From: an uncultured Isosphaeraceae bacterium
GTDB taxonomy: Bacteria; Planctomycetota; Planctomycetia; Isosphaerales; Isosphaeraceae
Direction: 5' to 3'
Length of the DNA stretch: 64,000 nt
Assembly: GCA_945957605.1 (NCBI GenBank)
Contig: CAMFLR010000024.1
Location: 1 to 64,000, forward strand
Shown: positions 29,301-37,941 of the stretch, in pieces
How the letters are laid out: every line of letters starts with the position of its first letter
Position numbering within the stretch: position 1 is the first letter of the stretch
Notes under the pieces: generated by a model
Told to the model about the DNA's origin: nothing
Databases searched by the model: none
What the model saw: the letters and a program-made list of their open reading frames with translations, nothing else
Program-made: the position numbers and the translations under genes

Positions 29301-31187
29301 CTAGGCGGAAGCCGGCTCGGGATTGTGCTTCCAGTACACCATGATGCGGTCGTAAATCCCGCGCGTGGCGACGTTGTAAATGTCCATGATTTCAATGGGT
29401 ACGCCTTCAACCCAGACGTAAATGCTCGATTCGAGCCGCCCGCGGACGTGCTGTCGCGCAGGGTTCGTGGGCGGCTTGAAGTTCACCTCGGAAATCTGAT
29501 CCCACCGCACCTTGCCGAACCGTTTCCCCTGCCGCATCGCCAGACCGAGCGGAGTGATGACGAGCGTCGACGATCCCCAGCTAGTCATCCATCTCAGCCG
29601 GTCGACGCGATGGGTGATCAAACGACTGAGAAAACTGATCACGAGAATCGCGACCGCGACGATCAAAATCACCCCGCCCGCGATGCCCCAGGGCTGAAAC
29701 ACCGGGTCAGACGCGCCAATCGCAGTCCAGACGATCCAAGTCAGAAAACAGACCGACGTCATCAGCTTGATTCGGCTGGGCTTGCGGAAAACGAGCCGCT
29801 GATTTGCGTCGTAAGCCCAGACCTTGTTCGGCCCGAAGACTTCGCGATTTTTCTCGGTGTAGGCGATCAATTGCGGGTTCAAATAGGGGCGATTATGGGG
29901 CGCTGATTGCTCGAGCAAGACGCGATAAAGCGTTCGCGAATCGATGCCCGGAGCGCCCGGGATCGACAGAACTCCGAAGCGATGCGCCACGTCGATCGTA
30001 AATGACTCGGGCAGGTTTTCCGGATCGGCGATATCGGCGTCGACGCTCAGAATCGCGGCGAACCAGATCAATTGCAGGTGCGGTTCCCGCAGTTCGATCC
30101 CTTCGCGAACAATTCGCCCTTCTATCCTGCTGGTACGCATCCATAGCGACGCGATCGCAAGCGTAACGGGCAGAACCGCGAAGATTCCCAGATGCGGCTG
30201 ACGGAATCCGACCGCAGCGCCGACCGTGACGAAGGCGAGCGCGATCAAAACGTTCGACAGCCGATTGCTTGCGGGAATATCGAATCGCAGGTCGAGTAGC
30301 GGTACGCTCGCATCAGGCTGTGGATCGATCAAAGGTGCGCCCCGGCGATCGAGCCAGACGATTTCCTCTCGACCCGTCGATGGCAGAACCGGCGTCTCGA
30401 GCCTTGGAGGCACTGCGGCGGCCTCGGAAATGATCAATAAATCGTCGTCATCGCTTCGGGCTTCGCCCAGGTCGTTGATATAAAAAAGCGGCAATTCCTT
30501 CACAGGAGCGCTCAGCTCTCTGGGTGCTCGATTTTCCCGAATAATCTCGTCGATCTCAGCCCGATCGGCTAATTTGCCAACGCGCCGCGCGATGAGATAC
30601 CGCAGCGATCGCACAAAAACCGTGGTGATCACAACCGTGATTGGAACCGTCACCACAAGGAAGTTCGCAGTTGACGCGATTTTATTCGCCTGACTGAAGA
30701 CGATGTAATAAACAAACGCACTGATGCCAATATAAAGTGAAACGGCGATCAGCATCGACGGCACGGGCCAGAGCGAGAGAAAGCCCATCAGCGCGAGGAA
30801 GACAACACCCGACACCGCCAGTTCGGTGCCGAGAATCGTCAGCACTCGTCCGAGACGTTCTGAATCCTTTTGAATCGTGGCTCGCGAAAAAAAACGGAGG
30901 AAGCGGTTCTGATCTTTGATCTTCTCTTCTTCCCGTTCGCGATACGTCCGCATCGCGATTTCGCGCGTCGCGACCATCGACGAGCCAACAAAAAGACACG
31001 TCAGTCCGACCACGATCAGCAATACACGCGTGGCGGTGAGCGATCGCGGCGGAACGTACCGAGCGAGGTTGGGGAGTGGCGGATACTCGTCGGCGGCCGA
31101 CGCGAACCGCCCCTGGCGGCGAAGCGCAGCCTCATGCCGCTCGCCGCGTGACATCGCCGATCGGCCCAACTGAGACCAGTCTCTCAT
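29301..31187 (-). CDS. Multi-pass membrane protein with PH-like tail, unknown function
   Basis: 628 residues from ATG 31187, which overlaps the CPBP stop codon as ATGA and is therefore preferred over an upstream start at 31205. It has a cytoplasmic N-terminus, then about five TM helices between residues 50 and 190, a middle segment with two further helices around 325-370, and two more near 490-530. The C-terminus contains a small PH/bPH2-like strand pattern (RVDRLRWMTSWGSSTLVITPLGLAMRQGKRFGKVRWDQISEV). No catalytic motif is visible. Probably translationally coupled to the CPBP protease. Confidence 0.7.
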   Translation of the reverse strand: MRDWSQLGRSAMSRGERHEAALRRQGRFASAADEYPPLPNLARYVPPRSLTATRVLLIVVGLTCLFVGSSMVATREIAMRTYREREEEKIKDQNRFLRFFSRATIQKDSERLGRVLTILGTELAVSGVVFLALMGFLSLWPVPSMLIAVSLYIGISAFVYYIVFSQANKIASTANFLVVTVPITVVITTVFVRSLRYLIARRVGKLADRAEIDEIIRENRAPRELSAPVKELPLFYINDLGEARSDDDDLLIISEAAAVPPRLETPVLPSTGREEIVWLDRRGAPLIDPQPDASVPLLDLRFDIPASNRLSNVLIALAFVTVGAAVGFRQPHLGIFAVLPVTLAIASLWMRTSRIEGRIVREGIELREPHLQLIWFAAILSVDADIADPENLPESFTIDVAHRFGVLSIPGAPGIDSRTLYRVLLEQSAPHNRPYLNPQLIAYTEKNREVFGPNKVWAYDANQRLVFRKPSRIKLMTSVCFLTWIVWTAIGASDPVFQPWGIAGGVILIVAVAILVISFLSRLITHRVDRLRWMTSWGSSTLVITPLGLAMRQGKRFGKVRWDQISEVNFKPPTNPARQHVRGRLESSIYVWVEGVPIEIMDIYNVATRGIYDRIMVYWKHNPEPASA

Positions 31188-32107
31188 AACCAGGGTTCCG
31201 ACCATGTAACGACAGCGTTATGGCAGCAGTGGAGGAACATGGGAACGATCATCGAGCGGCTCCAGACCCGCGCGTATCCGAACCCAATTCCTATGACGAT
31301 CAGCAATGGCATGCCCATCGGATTGTAAAGGTGGCACAATCCGAACATGAATCCGGAAATGATCACAGCCACATTCGTTCCCACGACCGGCCTGAGATGG
31401 CCGATCATCAGGTAGCGAAAGAACAGTTCCTCAACGATCGCCGGCTGCACGCAGATCAGCAGAAAAACCCAGACGACGAGGTCCTTGTGCTGAAGGTAAC
31501 TCGAGTGCACTTTCGGCAGCTCGAGCAGGTCGTTCAGCCAGCGCGAATAGCCAAAATTGAGCGCGAGAATTCCCACAAGTACCGGGATCGAAAACGCCCA
31601 GACGAGCCTGCGCAGAACCGGAGGCGACTCGGCGAGCGGCGGTGGCCGGCGCACGAGGGCAATCGTGCCGATCACGAGCGCACCATCGATCAACTCGAGA
31701 ATCGCCGTCACCACAAGGCTACGATTCACCGTATTGCGGTCGACCGTGTCGTCCTCATCGCGCGTGAGCGATCGGTAACCGGCGGCGAAAATCGAGGTCA
31801 GCAGAATCGCAACATAGAGCCAGATCAAACCAACAATCGCACGATCGGCGCGAATCGGCCGGGGCTTCTTCGTCGGTTCGTGACTCGGAGCACCAAACGG
31901 CGCGTGGCAGTACTCACAGTCCGTCCGGCCGGGGCTCGTTTCCAATCCGCGACGCCAGCAATTTGGCGGTGTAACCTCGTCCATAATCACGAGGCTGGGC
32001 GCATCGTCAGCGACGACGAGAATCTCGGACTCTTCGCGTGTTTCGATGAAGATCAACTCGCCGCCTTCAAATTCAGGTTCGGGCGGCGGAGTGGGCGGCA
32101 TATCCAC
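31184..32107 (-). CDS. CPBP family intramembrane metalloprotease
   Basis: 307 residues if started at GTG 32107; ATG 32101 two codons later is equally possible. An N-terminal cytosolic tail with a partial zinc ribbon (CWRR...CEYC, about 50-68) precedes about seven TM helices. The CPBP/Abi motifs are present: EELFFRY (EExxxR), FGLCHL (FxxxH) and MFLHCCHN (HxxxN). These residues form the metal-dependent active site of Rce1-like proteases. Its substrate is unknown. The stop overlaps the start of the 628-residue membrane protein. Confidence 0.88.
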   Translation of the reverse strand: MDMPPTPPPEPEFEGGELIFIETREESEILVVADDAPSLVIMDEVTPPNCWRRGLETSPGRTDCEYCHAPFGAPSHEPTKKPRPIRADRAIVGLIWLYVAILLTSIFAAGYRSLTRDEDDTVDRNTVNRSLVVTAILELIDGALVIGTIALVRRPPPLAESPPVLRRLVWAFSIPVLVGILALNFGYSRWLNDLLELPKVHSSYLQHKDLVVWVFLLICVQPAIVEELFFRYLMIGHLRPVVGTNVAVIISGFMFGLCHLYNPMGMPLLIVIGIGFGYARVWSRSMIVPMFLHCCHNAVVTWSEPWL

Positions 32108-32251
32108 GAGGCGCAGCTCCCAGCGGATGGACCGCCAGCGTTGGCCGGTGCGAAAGGGGGACGCTCACCGAACCGCAGCGGCGCGGTCCGGCTCGTTGAA
32201 CCGAGCCATTAACAGCGTATCGAAACTGACCTGCGCATGTAAGGCGCCGGT

Positions 32252-32872
32252 TCAGCTCGACGATGCCCGCTTCTCGTCCGCCGCAAGCCGTGCAGTCAGC
32301 GCTTCGACTTGCCGCGCGAGTTGATCGATCCGGTCCAATAGCTCGGCATGATGCTGCTCTCGCATCCGAGGTTCGCGCCCTTGAATCGAAAACGTTCCGC
32401 CCGGTTCGAGTACGCACGACTCGACCTCTTCGAGCGAGTAAAACCCCTGCCGATGCGCAATCGACAGCAACTCGGCCTTGGTGATCAACTCGCACGCCAT
32501 CGCTGAACGAACGAGCTTGCCCTCGCGAATGAGAGTCGTAGGTTTTCCGGCGATGATCTGGTCGAGACGACGGTGCCGGAAAAGATAACGAATCACGACA
32601 TAATTAATCGCACATAGTGATACAGCGCCAACAAGACCGCCGGTCACCGAATTATCATCGCCGATGATCGAATTCTGCACCGTGTTCGAGAGGCAGAGCA
32701 GCACGACAAGGTCGAACGGGTTGAGCTGTGCCAGCTCGCGTTTGCCGAAGATCCGTAGGAGCAAGATGAGAAACGCATAGACGATGATTGGCCGGAGAAT
32801 CTTTTCCAGCAACGACGGGCCGAGATGGAACATCGACGACCAGAGCGCATCGGCGAACAGGAGGCCAGACAT
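32252..32872 (-). CDS. DUF421 (YetF-type) membrane protein
   Basis: 206 residues. Three N-terminal TM helices (IIVYAFLILLLRIFGKRELAQLNPFDLVVLLCLSNTVQNSIIG, VGAVSLCAINYVVIRYL) are followed by the characteristic DUF421 cytoplasmic domain (LDQIIAGKPTTLIREGKLVRSAMACELITKAELLSIAHRQGFYSLEEVESCVLEPGGTFSI). B. subtilis homologues include YetF. Start ATG 32872 with GAGGA upstream. A GGCTCG/CGAGCC hairpin (32190-32207) follows the gene without a U-tract. Confidence 0.88.
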   Translation of the reverse strand: MSGLLFADALWSSMFHLGPSLLEKILRPIIVYAFLILLLRIFGKRELAQLNPFDLVVLLCLSNTVQNSIIGDDNSVTGGLVGAVSLCAINYVVIRYLFRHRRLDQIIAGKPTTLIREGKLVRSAMACELITKAELLSIAHRQGFYSLEEVESCVLEPGGTFSIQGREPRMREQHHAELLDRIDQLARQVEALTARLAADEKRASSS

Positions 32873-32964
32873 GGCGCGTCATCCTCAACGGCGGGTTGTT
32901 GGTCGAAGCGAGCAATCAGATGGACATAGGAGCAACGCAATTGGTTTTGGGCACACGGTTGGAA

Positions 32965-33028
32965 GGGTAGACGGGACAACTCGTTGTCCTGGTCGCGAAG
33001 CGACAAGAGGAAGTCGCAAACTTTGCCG
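32965..33028 (-). repeat. Dispersed double-hairpin element, copy B1
   Basis: Minus-strand copy: small hairpin TCGC-TTC-GCGA, then main stem (CAGGACAA/TTGTCCCG with loop CGAG, containing one G-T pair), ending GTCTACCC where the other copies end GGCCACCC. The flank ACAAGAGGA..TCGCAAACTTT matches copy A. It is paired head-on with copy B2 at 33036-33080. Confidence 0.75.
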
Positions 33029-33035
33029 CGTTACC

Positions 33036-33080
33036 CTCTTGTGGCTGCGCCGCCTGGACAACAATTTGTCCAGGCCACCC
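33036..33080 (+). repeat. Dispersed double-hairpin element, copy B2
   Basis: Plus-strand copy: CTCTTG, small hairpin GTGGC-TGC-GCCGC (with a T-G wobble), main 9-bp stem CCTGGACAA/TTGTCCAGG with loop CAAT, then CCACCC. It faces B1, so the intergenic region contains an inverted pair. Both lie between DUF421 and the cysA stop. Confidence 0.75.
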
Positions 33081-33129
33081 GTTCCTATCCGGCGCGTTGG
33101 CGCAACTGCGTAACTCTTACGTCAAAACA

Positions 33130-34197
33130 TCAGATCGCATAATCTTCGACGAACGAGGCCGATTCATGGAAGACCTTCATGTCCTTCGGCGTCACAAATA
33201 CCGATTCACCTTCGGCCAGAGCCAGCTCGAGGCAGCTTTCGCGTGTGAGTTGCACGAGCAAGTTCGTGCCGTCGTCGAGCACGAGTTCGAGCCGCACGAG
33301 ACCGCCCAAGCGTGTCAATTTCTTGATCCGCGACGGCCAGGCCGGTCGGCCGTTGATCGACCGCGTGATCTCCAAATCATGCGGCCGCACGTAGACCAGG
33401 GACGATTGCGACCGTCCCGGCAATACGAGCGGCGGATCACCGAGATGACCCGGCTGAATCGTCGCCACGGTTTCGAGCTTGAGCACGTTGACCGCACCCA
33501 GGAATTCGGTCACGAACGGGCTGGCGGGATTTTCGTACAGCCACTGAGGCGGCCCCATTTGCTCGACGCGTCCGTGGTTGAGCACGACGAGCTGGTCGGA
33601 CACTTCGAACGCTTCTTGCTGGTCGTGCGTGACGAACAGACTCGTCACGTGAACTTCGTCGTGCAGCTTGCGAAGCCAGGTGCGAAGCTCTTCGCGAACC
33701 TTGGAGTCGAGCGCACCGAACGGTTCGTCGAGCAGCAACACTTTGGGCGCCGGCGCGAGTGCTCGCGCCAGCGCAACGCGCTGCCGCTGTCCGCCAGAAA
33801 GCTGCGACGGGTAGCGACTCGCATAGCCGGTGAGCTGCACGAGGTCGAGCAATTCATCAACGCGGCGGCGAATTTCGGGACGACGGAGCTTCTGCACTTC
33901 CAGCCCGAACGCAATGTTCTGGCGGATCGTCATATGACGAAACAGCGCGTAGTGCTGAAACACGAAGCCGACCCCGCGGCGCTGCACCGGGAGATTCGTG
34001 GCGTCTTCGCCAGTGAGTTCAACCTCGCCGGTATCAGCGTCTTCGAGTCCCGCGATGATCCGCAGGATTGTGCTCTTGCCCGAGCCCGATGGTCCCAAAA
34101 GCGCGACGAGCTCGCCGGCGGGAACTTCGAACGAGACGTCGTCGACCGCCTGGAACGACCCGAACCGCTTCGAGAGATGTCTGACGGTGATCGCCAC
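33130..34197 (-). CDS. cysA: Sulfate/thiosulfate ABC transporter, ATP-binding protein
   Basis: 355 residues from GTG 34197 (AGAGG upstream); the encoded [15 protein letters not shown] aligns with the usual CysA start. An upstream ATG at 34242 would add 15 residues. Walker [10 protein letters not shown], signature [15 protein letters not shown], Walker [13 protein letters not shown], and the H-loop THDQQEA are intact. A TOBE-like C-terminal domain follows (YVRPHDLEI...). It powers CysTW-mediated sulfate import. It is the last gene of the Rrf2-sbp-cysT-cysW-cysA operon. Confidence 0.95.
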   Translation of the reverse strand: MAITVRHLSKRFGSFQAVDDVSFEVPAGELVALLGPSGSGKSTILRIIAGLEDADTGEVELTGEDATNLPVQRRGVGFVFQHYALFRHMTIRQNIAFGLEVQKLRRPEIRRRVDELLDLVQLTGYASRYPSQLSGGQRQRVALARALAPAPKVLLLDEPFGALDSKVREELRTWLRKLHDEVHVTSLFVTHDQQEAFEVSDQLVVLNHGRVEQMGPPQWLYENPASPFVTEFLGAVNVLKLETVATIQPGHLGDPPLVLPGRSQSSLVYVRPHDLEITRSINGRPAWPSRIKKLTRLGGLVRLELVLDDGTNLLVQLTRESCLELALAEGESVFVTPKDMKVFHESASFVEDYAI

Positions 34198-34264
34198 GTC
34201 TTGCCTCTTCTCTTTCTCTGCACGGAAGCCCTGTTCCCGCATCCCGGAACGTGAGCACGACCGT

Positions 34265-35122
34265 TTATTCTTGAACCGAGTGTTCTCGCGCCTCGACGTA
34301 CTTGCGCAACGTTTCCATGCCAATCAGCAAGACGATCGAGATGCCTGCAAGCACGACGCTCGCCGCATAGGCCGACTCGGGATGAAAGCTTTCGATACCA
34401 TCGTGAATGAACAGCGTCGCCGTTTGCGTGCGGCCGAGAATATTGCCCGAAACGACGAGCAACGCCCCGAATTCACCGAGCGATCGCGCTACGGTGAGCG
34501 TGACGCCATAAGCCAGGCCCCAGCGAATCGAGGGTAGCGTGACGCGCCAAAACGTCTTCCAACGACCAGCGCCGAGCGTGCGGGCGACCTCTTCCTGATC
34601 GAGACCGAACTCGCGCAGAACAGGTACGACTTCTCGGACGACGAACGGAACCGTCACGAACGTCGTCGCCAGCACGAGCCCGGGCCACGAGTAAACAACG
34701 CGAAGCCCACCGGCCTCGATCCACTTGCCGATCCATCCCTTCGGTCCGTAAACCAGCACAAGCATCAGGCCGGCGATGATTGGCGAGACAGCAAATGGAA
34801 GGTCAACGATGCCGTCGGCCAGGGTCTTGCCCCAGAACTTCTGGCGCACCAGCACGAACGAGAAGCCAAGGCCGAAGAGTGTGTTGGCGATCGTGGCGAC
34901 GAAAGTCACCCAGAGGGTGAGGCCGAACGCACGCTGAGCTTCGGGCGACGAAACGGCGTGCCAGAACGAGTTCAATCCGCCGGAAATTGCAGTTCTAGCA
35001 AGCGCGATCGCTGGGAACAGAATGAGGATGGCGAACCAGAGCCAGACAGCGCCGATGAGCAGCCACTTCACGCGCGGGCTGGCGTCGGTGGCGCGGGCAA
35101 ATCGTGTACTTGAGGCACTCAT
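34265..35122 (-). CDS. cysW: Sulfate ABC transporter permease CysW
   Basis: 285 residues with about six TM helices. The EAA loop ([34 protein letters not shown]) is the contact site for the ATPase, and the downstream [17 protein letters not shown] is typical of the CysW/MolB-type permeases. Its ATG overlaps the cysT stop (ATGA). Forms the heterodimeric channel with CysT in the cytoplasmic membrane. Confidence 0.93.
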   Translation of the reverse strand: MSASSTRFARATDASPRVKWLLIGAVWLWFAILILFPAIALARTAISGGLNSFWHAVSSPEAQRAFGLTLWVTFVATIANTLFGLGFSFVLVRQKFWGKTLADGIVDLPFAVSPIIAGLMLVLVYGPKGWIGKWIEAGGLRVVYSWPGLVLATTFVTVPFVVREVVPVLREFGLDQEEVARTLGAGRWKTFWRVTLPSIRWGLAYGVTLTVARSLGEFGALLVVSGNILGRTQTATLFIHDGIESFHPESAYAASVVLAGISIVLLIGMETLRKYVEAREHSVQE

Positions 35123-35934
35123 TTCCGCGTCTCCGGCCTGCGCTGCAAGGCGTTAAGGCCGACGAGGATCGCCAGCGACAGTCCGAGCAAAACCGTGGAT
35201 ACCACCATCGCGCCGATACGATTGCCGCTCTCGATCTCGCCAAAGACGTACATCGGCCCCGTCTTGGTTTCAAGCGGCCGATTACCTGCCACCATCACCA
35301 CGCTGCCGAATTCGCCGAGCGCCCGGCTGAACGCCATCGCAGTACCCGTCAGAATCGCCGGCCAGAGCGTCGGAAACGTGACGCGGCGGAAGATCGTCCA
35401 GGGACGCGCCCCCAAGGTCTTCGCCGCCTCTTCCTCGGCTGGGTCAATTTCCTGCAGCACCGGCATCACGCTTCGGACCACGAAGGGATACGAAACGAAC
35501 AAAAGCGCCAGCACAATTCCCGGCGGCTGATAGATGACTGCCAGGCCGTTGCTGTTGAGAATCGCCCCCAAGGTGCTCGAAGGACCATAAAGCGCGACGA
35601 GCATGAGGCCCGTGACCACCGTCGGCACGGCGAACGGCAGGTCGACGAGGGCGTTCATCAGCCCTTTGCCGGGGAAATCGTAGCGAACCAACACCCAGGC
35701 CGTCGCAGTTCCAATCACCGAATTGATGCCGACCATCACGAACGCCGTGGCAAACGTGAGCTTGAGGGCATGCCAGGCGAACGGGTCGGTCAGCTTGGCG
35801 ACGAATTCCTGCCGGCCAGGCGTCACCGCTTCTGTCACGAGAGCAACGAGCGGCAAGATCACCATGATTCCCAAATAGGTCAGCGTGGTGCCGCGAAGCG
35901 CCAGGCTCACGGGCGATGTCGCAATTTTCGCCAT
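35119..35934 (-). CDS. cysT: Sulfate ABC transporter permease CysT
   Basis: 271 residues, about six TM helices, with the EAA loop (VMPVLQEIDPAEEEAAKTLGARPWTIFRRVTFPTL) and the FSRALGEFGSVVMVAGN segment. It is the second half of the sulfate channel. Its start overlaps the stop of the binding-protein gene by one base. The name cysU is also used for this component. Confidence 0.93.
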   Translation of the reverse strand: MAKIATSPVSLALRGTTLTYLGIMVILPLVALVTEAVTPGRQEFVAKLTDPFAWHALKLTFATAFVMVGINSVIGTATAWVLVRYDFPGKGLMNALVDLPFAVPTVVTGLMLVALYGPSSTLGAILNSNGLAVIYQPPGIVLALLFVSYPFVVRSVMPVLQEIDPAEEEAAKTLGARPWTIFRRVTFPTLWPAILTGTAMAFSRALGEFGSVVMVAGNRPLETKTGPMYVFGEIESGNRIGAMVVSTVLLGLSLAILVGLNALQRRPETRK

Positions 35935-36983
35935 TAGCGGCCTCCTGCCTTATTCGAGGCCTGCTTGTTCTTCTCGCGCTCGGTGAAGATCGAAGTCCAA
36001 ACACCCTTCGGTCCGTAAACCTCGGCCTTGATCTTCGTCCAGCCGCCGAGTTCCTTCATCGTGAACGTGCCAGCGGGAAGTTTCGCGGTCAGCGGGCGAA
36101 AACCGTACTCTTTGAGGATCTCTTGTCCACGCTTGCTCCGCATGAAATCAAGAAATGCCTGCGCCAGTTCGCGGTTACCGTGGCGATCGACCGAAGTGTC
36201 GACGAGCGCCGCGGGACCTTCGATCAGCAACGTCCGCGGCGGCACAACCGACTCCAGACCGGGATCGCCACCGCGTCCGAGCCGAAGCAGCAATTCGTTT
36301 TCATACGTCACCACGGCATCGCCGGTGCCGCGTTCGAAAGTTCCCAAGCTCTGCCGGCCCGAGGAGTCCATGTTGATGACGTTGTATTGAACCTTCGTCA
36401 GCAGCGCTTTTGCGGCTGCGAGGTCGGGTGGTGTTTTGCCGTCGCCCAGCAGGCCGGCGCCGTAGATCGCGTTGATATTCCAGCGCGCGCCGCCGGATGT
36501 TTTGGGGTCGGGATAAAGCACACCGACGCCTTCCCGCGTCAGGTCGTTCCAGTCGCGAACCGCCTTGGGATTTCCCGGCCGGACACCAATCACGACCAAG
36601 CTACGCGTGACGAGCCCCTTCTCGGGCCCTTTGTTCCAGTTCTCGTTGACGAGCCCCGCCTTCACCAGCGGCGTGACGTCGTCTTCGAGCGAGAGAATCG
36701 CGATATCGGCATCGAATCCTGCGGCGATTGCTCGCGATTGAGCGCCAGAGCCGTTGTACGACTCCTCGAACCGGATATCGCGGCCGGTCTTTTCCTTCCA
36801 GATCCGCGCGAATTCAGGGGCGAGGCCGTCGTGAATCGCCTCGCGGATCACTGAGTAGCAGCCCAACGTCAACACGTCGGGCCGTTTGGATTCGAGCTTG
36901 GGTACGCAGCCGCAGAACAGGCTCAGGCAGATGGCCGCGAGCGCGGCCGCTCGCTCAAATCGACCAGTCGCCGACGTACCCAC
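35934..36983 (-). CDS. Sulfate-binding periplasmic lipoprotein
   Basis: 349 residues if started at GTG 36983, which overlaps the end of the Rrf2 gene by 29 bp; no ATG is available closer. The N-terminus AALAAICLSLFCGC is a probable lipoprotein signal with Cys as anchor, though the lipobox is not canonical. The rest is Sbp/CysP-type: ESYNGSGAQSRAIAAGFDADIAILSLEDDV, LYPDPKTSGGARWNINAIYG, and TGDAVVTYENELLL. It captures sulfate or thiosulfate and delivers it to CysTW. Confidence 0.88.
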   Translation of the reverse strand: MGTSATGRFERAAALAAICLSLFCGCVPKLESKRPDVLTLGCYSVIREAIHDGLAPEFARIWKEKTGRDIRFEESYNGSGAQSRAIAAGFDADIAILSLEDDVTPLVKAGLVNENWNKGPEKGLVTRSLVVIGVRPGNPKAVRDWNDLTREGVGVLYPDPKTSGGARWNINAIYGAGLLGDGKTPPDLAAAKALLTKVQYNVINMDSSGRQSLGTFERGTGDAVVTYENELLLRLGRGGDPGLESVVPPRTLLIEGPAALVDTSVDRHGNRELAQAFLDFMRSKRGQEILKEYGFRPLTAKLPAGTFTMKELGGWTKIKAEVYGPKGVWTSIFTEREKNKQASNKAGGR

Positions 36984-37404
36984 GCTTTCGCTCTGCGCTT
37001 TCACGCACGAGGTCGGCGAAGGTCGTCTTATCGACGACGTCGGAGATCGCCTGGCGAACCCGACCCCAGAATCCGAAGAAATTGCACTCACCTTGGAACT
37101 CACACTCTTTGAATCGCGACTGGCTGACGCAATCGACCGGGGCAATTGGCCCGTCGACGAATCGCATCACCGCGCCGATCGTCATTTCGTTCGCGGGCCG
37201 CGCGAGGAAGTAGCCCCCCTCTGCGCCTCGCTTGCTCCGGACGAACCCGCCCCCCTTGAGCTGGTTCAAAATCACTTCCAGAAACCGAATCGGGATCAGC
37301 TCCCGCTCGGCAATCTGGGCAATTTTTAGGGGCTCCGGGCTGTTGTGCTCCGCCAACGCGTAAATCGCCCTGAGCGCGTAATAACACTTCGACGACACGC
37401 TCAT
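36955..37404 (-). CDS. Rrf2 family transcriptional regulator
   Basis: 149 residues. The N-terminal winged-helix (KCYYALRAIYALAEH, LKIAQIAERELIPIRFLEVILNQLKGGGFVRSKRGAEGGYFLARP) is typical of Rrf2. Three cysteines at 92, 101 and 107 resemble the [2Fe-2S] ligands of IscR (92, 98, 104), so it may be an iron-sulfur sensor. By position it is likely to control the sulfate-uptake operon, like CymR-type regulators of cysteine metabolism (inference). Its start has GGGGAAGAG upstream. See the promoter/operator entry at 37434. Confidence 0.92.
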   Translation of the reverse strand: MSVSSKCYYALRAIYALAEHNSPEPLKIAQIAERELIPIRFLEVILNQLKGGGFVRSKRGAEGGYFLARPANEMTIGAVMRFVDGPIAPVDCVSQSRFKECEFQGECNFFGFWGRVRQAISDVVDKTTFADLVRESAERKRGYVGDWSI

Positions 37405-37433
37405 CGGCTCTTCCCCGATCGCGGGACCAGTGA

Positions 37434-37462
37434 ATCATCCATTTTTCGACTAACTTGGTCAA
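37434..37462 (-). promoter_or_regulatory. Promoter and candidate Rrf2 operator of the sulfate operon
   Basis: On the minus strand: -35 TTGACC (complement of 37457-37462), 17-bp spacer, -10 GATGAT (37434-37439), 30 bp upstream of the Rrf2 ATG. Overlapping the -35 is TTGACCAAGTTAGTCGA (37446-37462), which is close to the palindromic sites used by Rrf2 proteins such as IscR and CymR (TTGAC...GTCRA). This suggests autoregulation. Confidence 0.55.
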
Positions 37463-37540
37463 GATGAGTTGGATTGCCCCCGAGGACCCTGCCCGGAGGG
37501 AATGCGGAGACCCATGGTAGCAAAAGCGATCGGGAAAATG

Positions 37541-37573
37541 GACAGGCACGCGTGACGTTCACGCGTGTGTCCG
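37541..37573 (-). terminator. Terminator downstream of the small hypothetical gene
   Basis: Reading on the minus strand: GGACACACGCGTG / CACGCGTGCCTGTCC hairpin with a CACGCGTG palindrome in each arm, followed by ATTTTCCC. It begins 32 bp after the stop at 37606. The two CACGCGTG octamers are 5 bp apart and could also serve as a protein site, but the U-run favours termination. Confidence 0.55.
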
Positions 37574-37605
37574 TTAATTCCGGGAGAATCGCGGAAAAGC
37601 CGGGG

Positions 37606-37941
37606 CTATTCGACTTCTTCGGTCCGTCGGACCAGGACGTCGAATCCCTCGAGTTCCGCTTCGATCGCCAGGTCGAGACCCGCAATCGGTTCACGCAATG
37701 GCTTGGGGTCATACGCAAGCAGGCCGCGGCGGCCCGCACATGGCAAGCAAAGTTTTTCGTCGGCCTTCACCAGGTAAACTTCACCATCGAGCAAGCGGTG
37801 ATAATGGTCTGCGCCGGGGGCCATCGCGTAGCAATACTCGCGAATGCTGTCGGTTTTACGCGCGATCTGCCATCCCGGCTCGAACATGAATAGCCGAGGG
37901 AGTTCACGGAGTTCGGCCTGAACTTCGTCCTTACGAATCAT
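37606..37941 (-). CDS. Hypothetical protein, partner of the HTTM-DCC gene
   Basis: 111 residues: basic N-terminus (MIRKDEVQAELREL), a His/Tyr-rich middle (YCYAMAPGADHYHRLLDGEVYL) and CLPCAG near residue 66. No membrane span and no family recognised. Its ATG overlaps the HTTM-DCC stop (ATGA), so it is translationally coupled, probably a soluble partner. Ends ahead of the terminator at 37541. Confidence 0.65.
   Translation of the reverse strand: MIRKDEVQAELRELPRLFMFEPGWQIARKTDSIREYCYAMAPGADHYHRLLDGEVYLVKADEKLCLPCAGRRGLLAYDPKPLREPIAGLDLAIEAELEGFDVLVRRTEEVE

Noticed and set aside
32190-32207. GGCTCG/CGAGCC hairpin after DUF421
   Set aside because: Short stem without U-tract; not called a terminator.
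36955-37145. Upstream extension of the sulfate-binding protein ORF
   Set aside because: The extension lies within the Rrf2 coding region and is Ser/Arg-rich; the lipoprotein signal places the start near GTG 36983.
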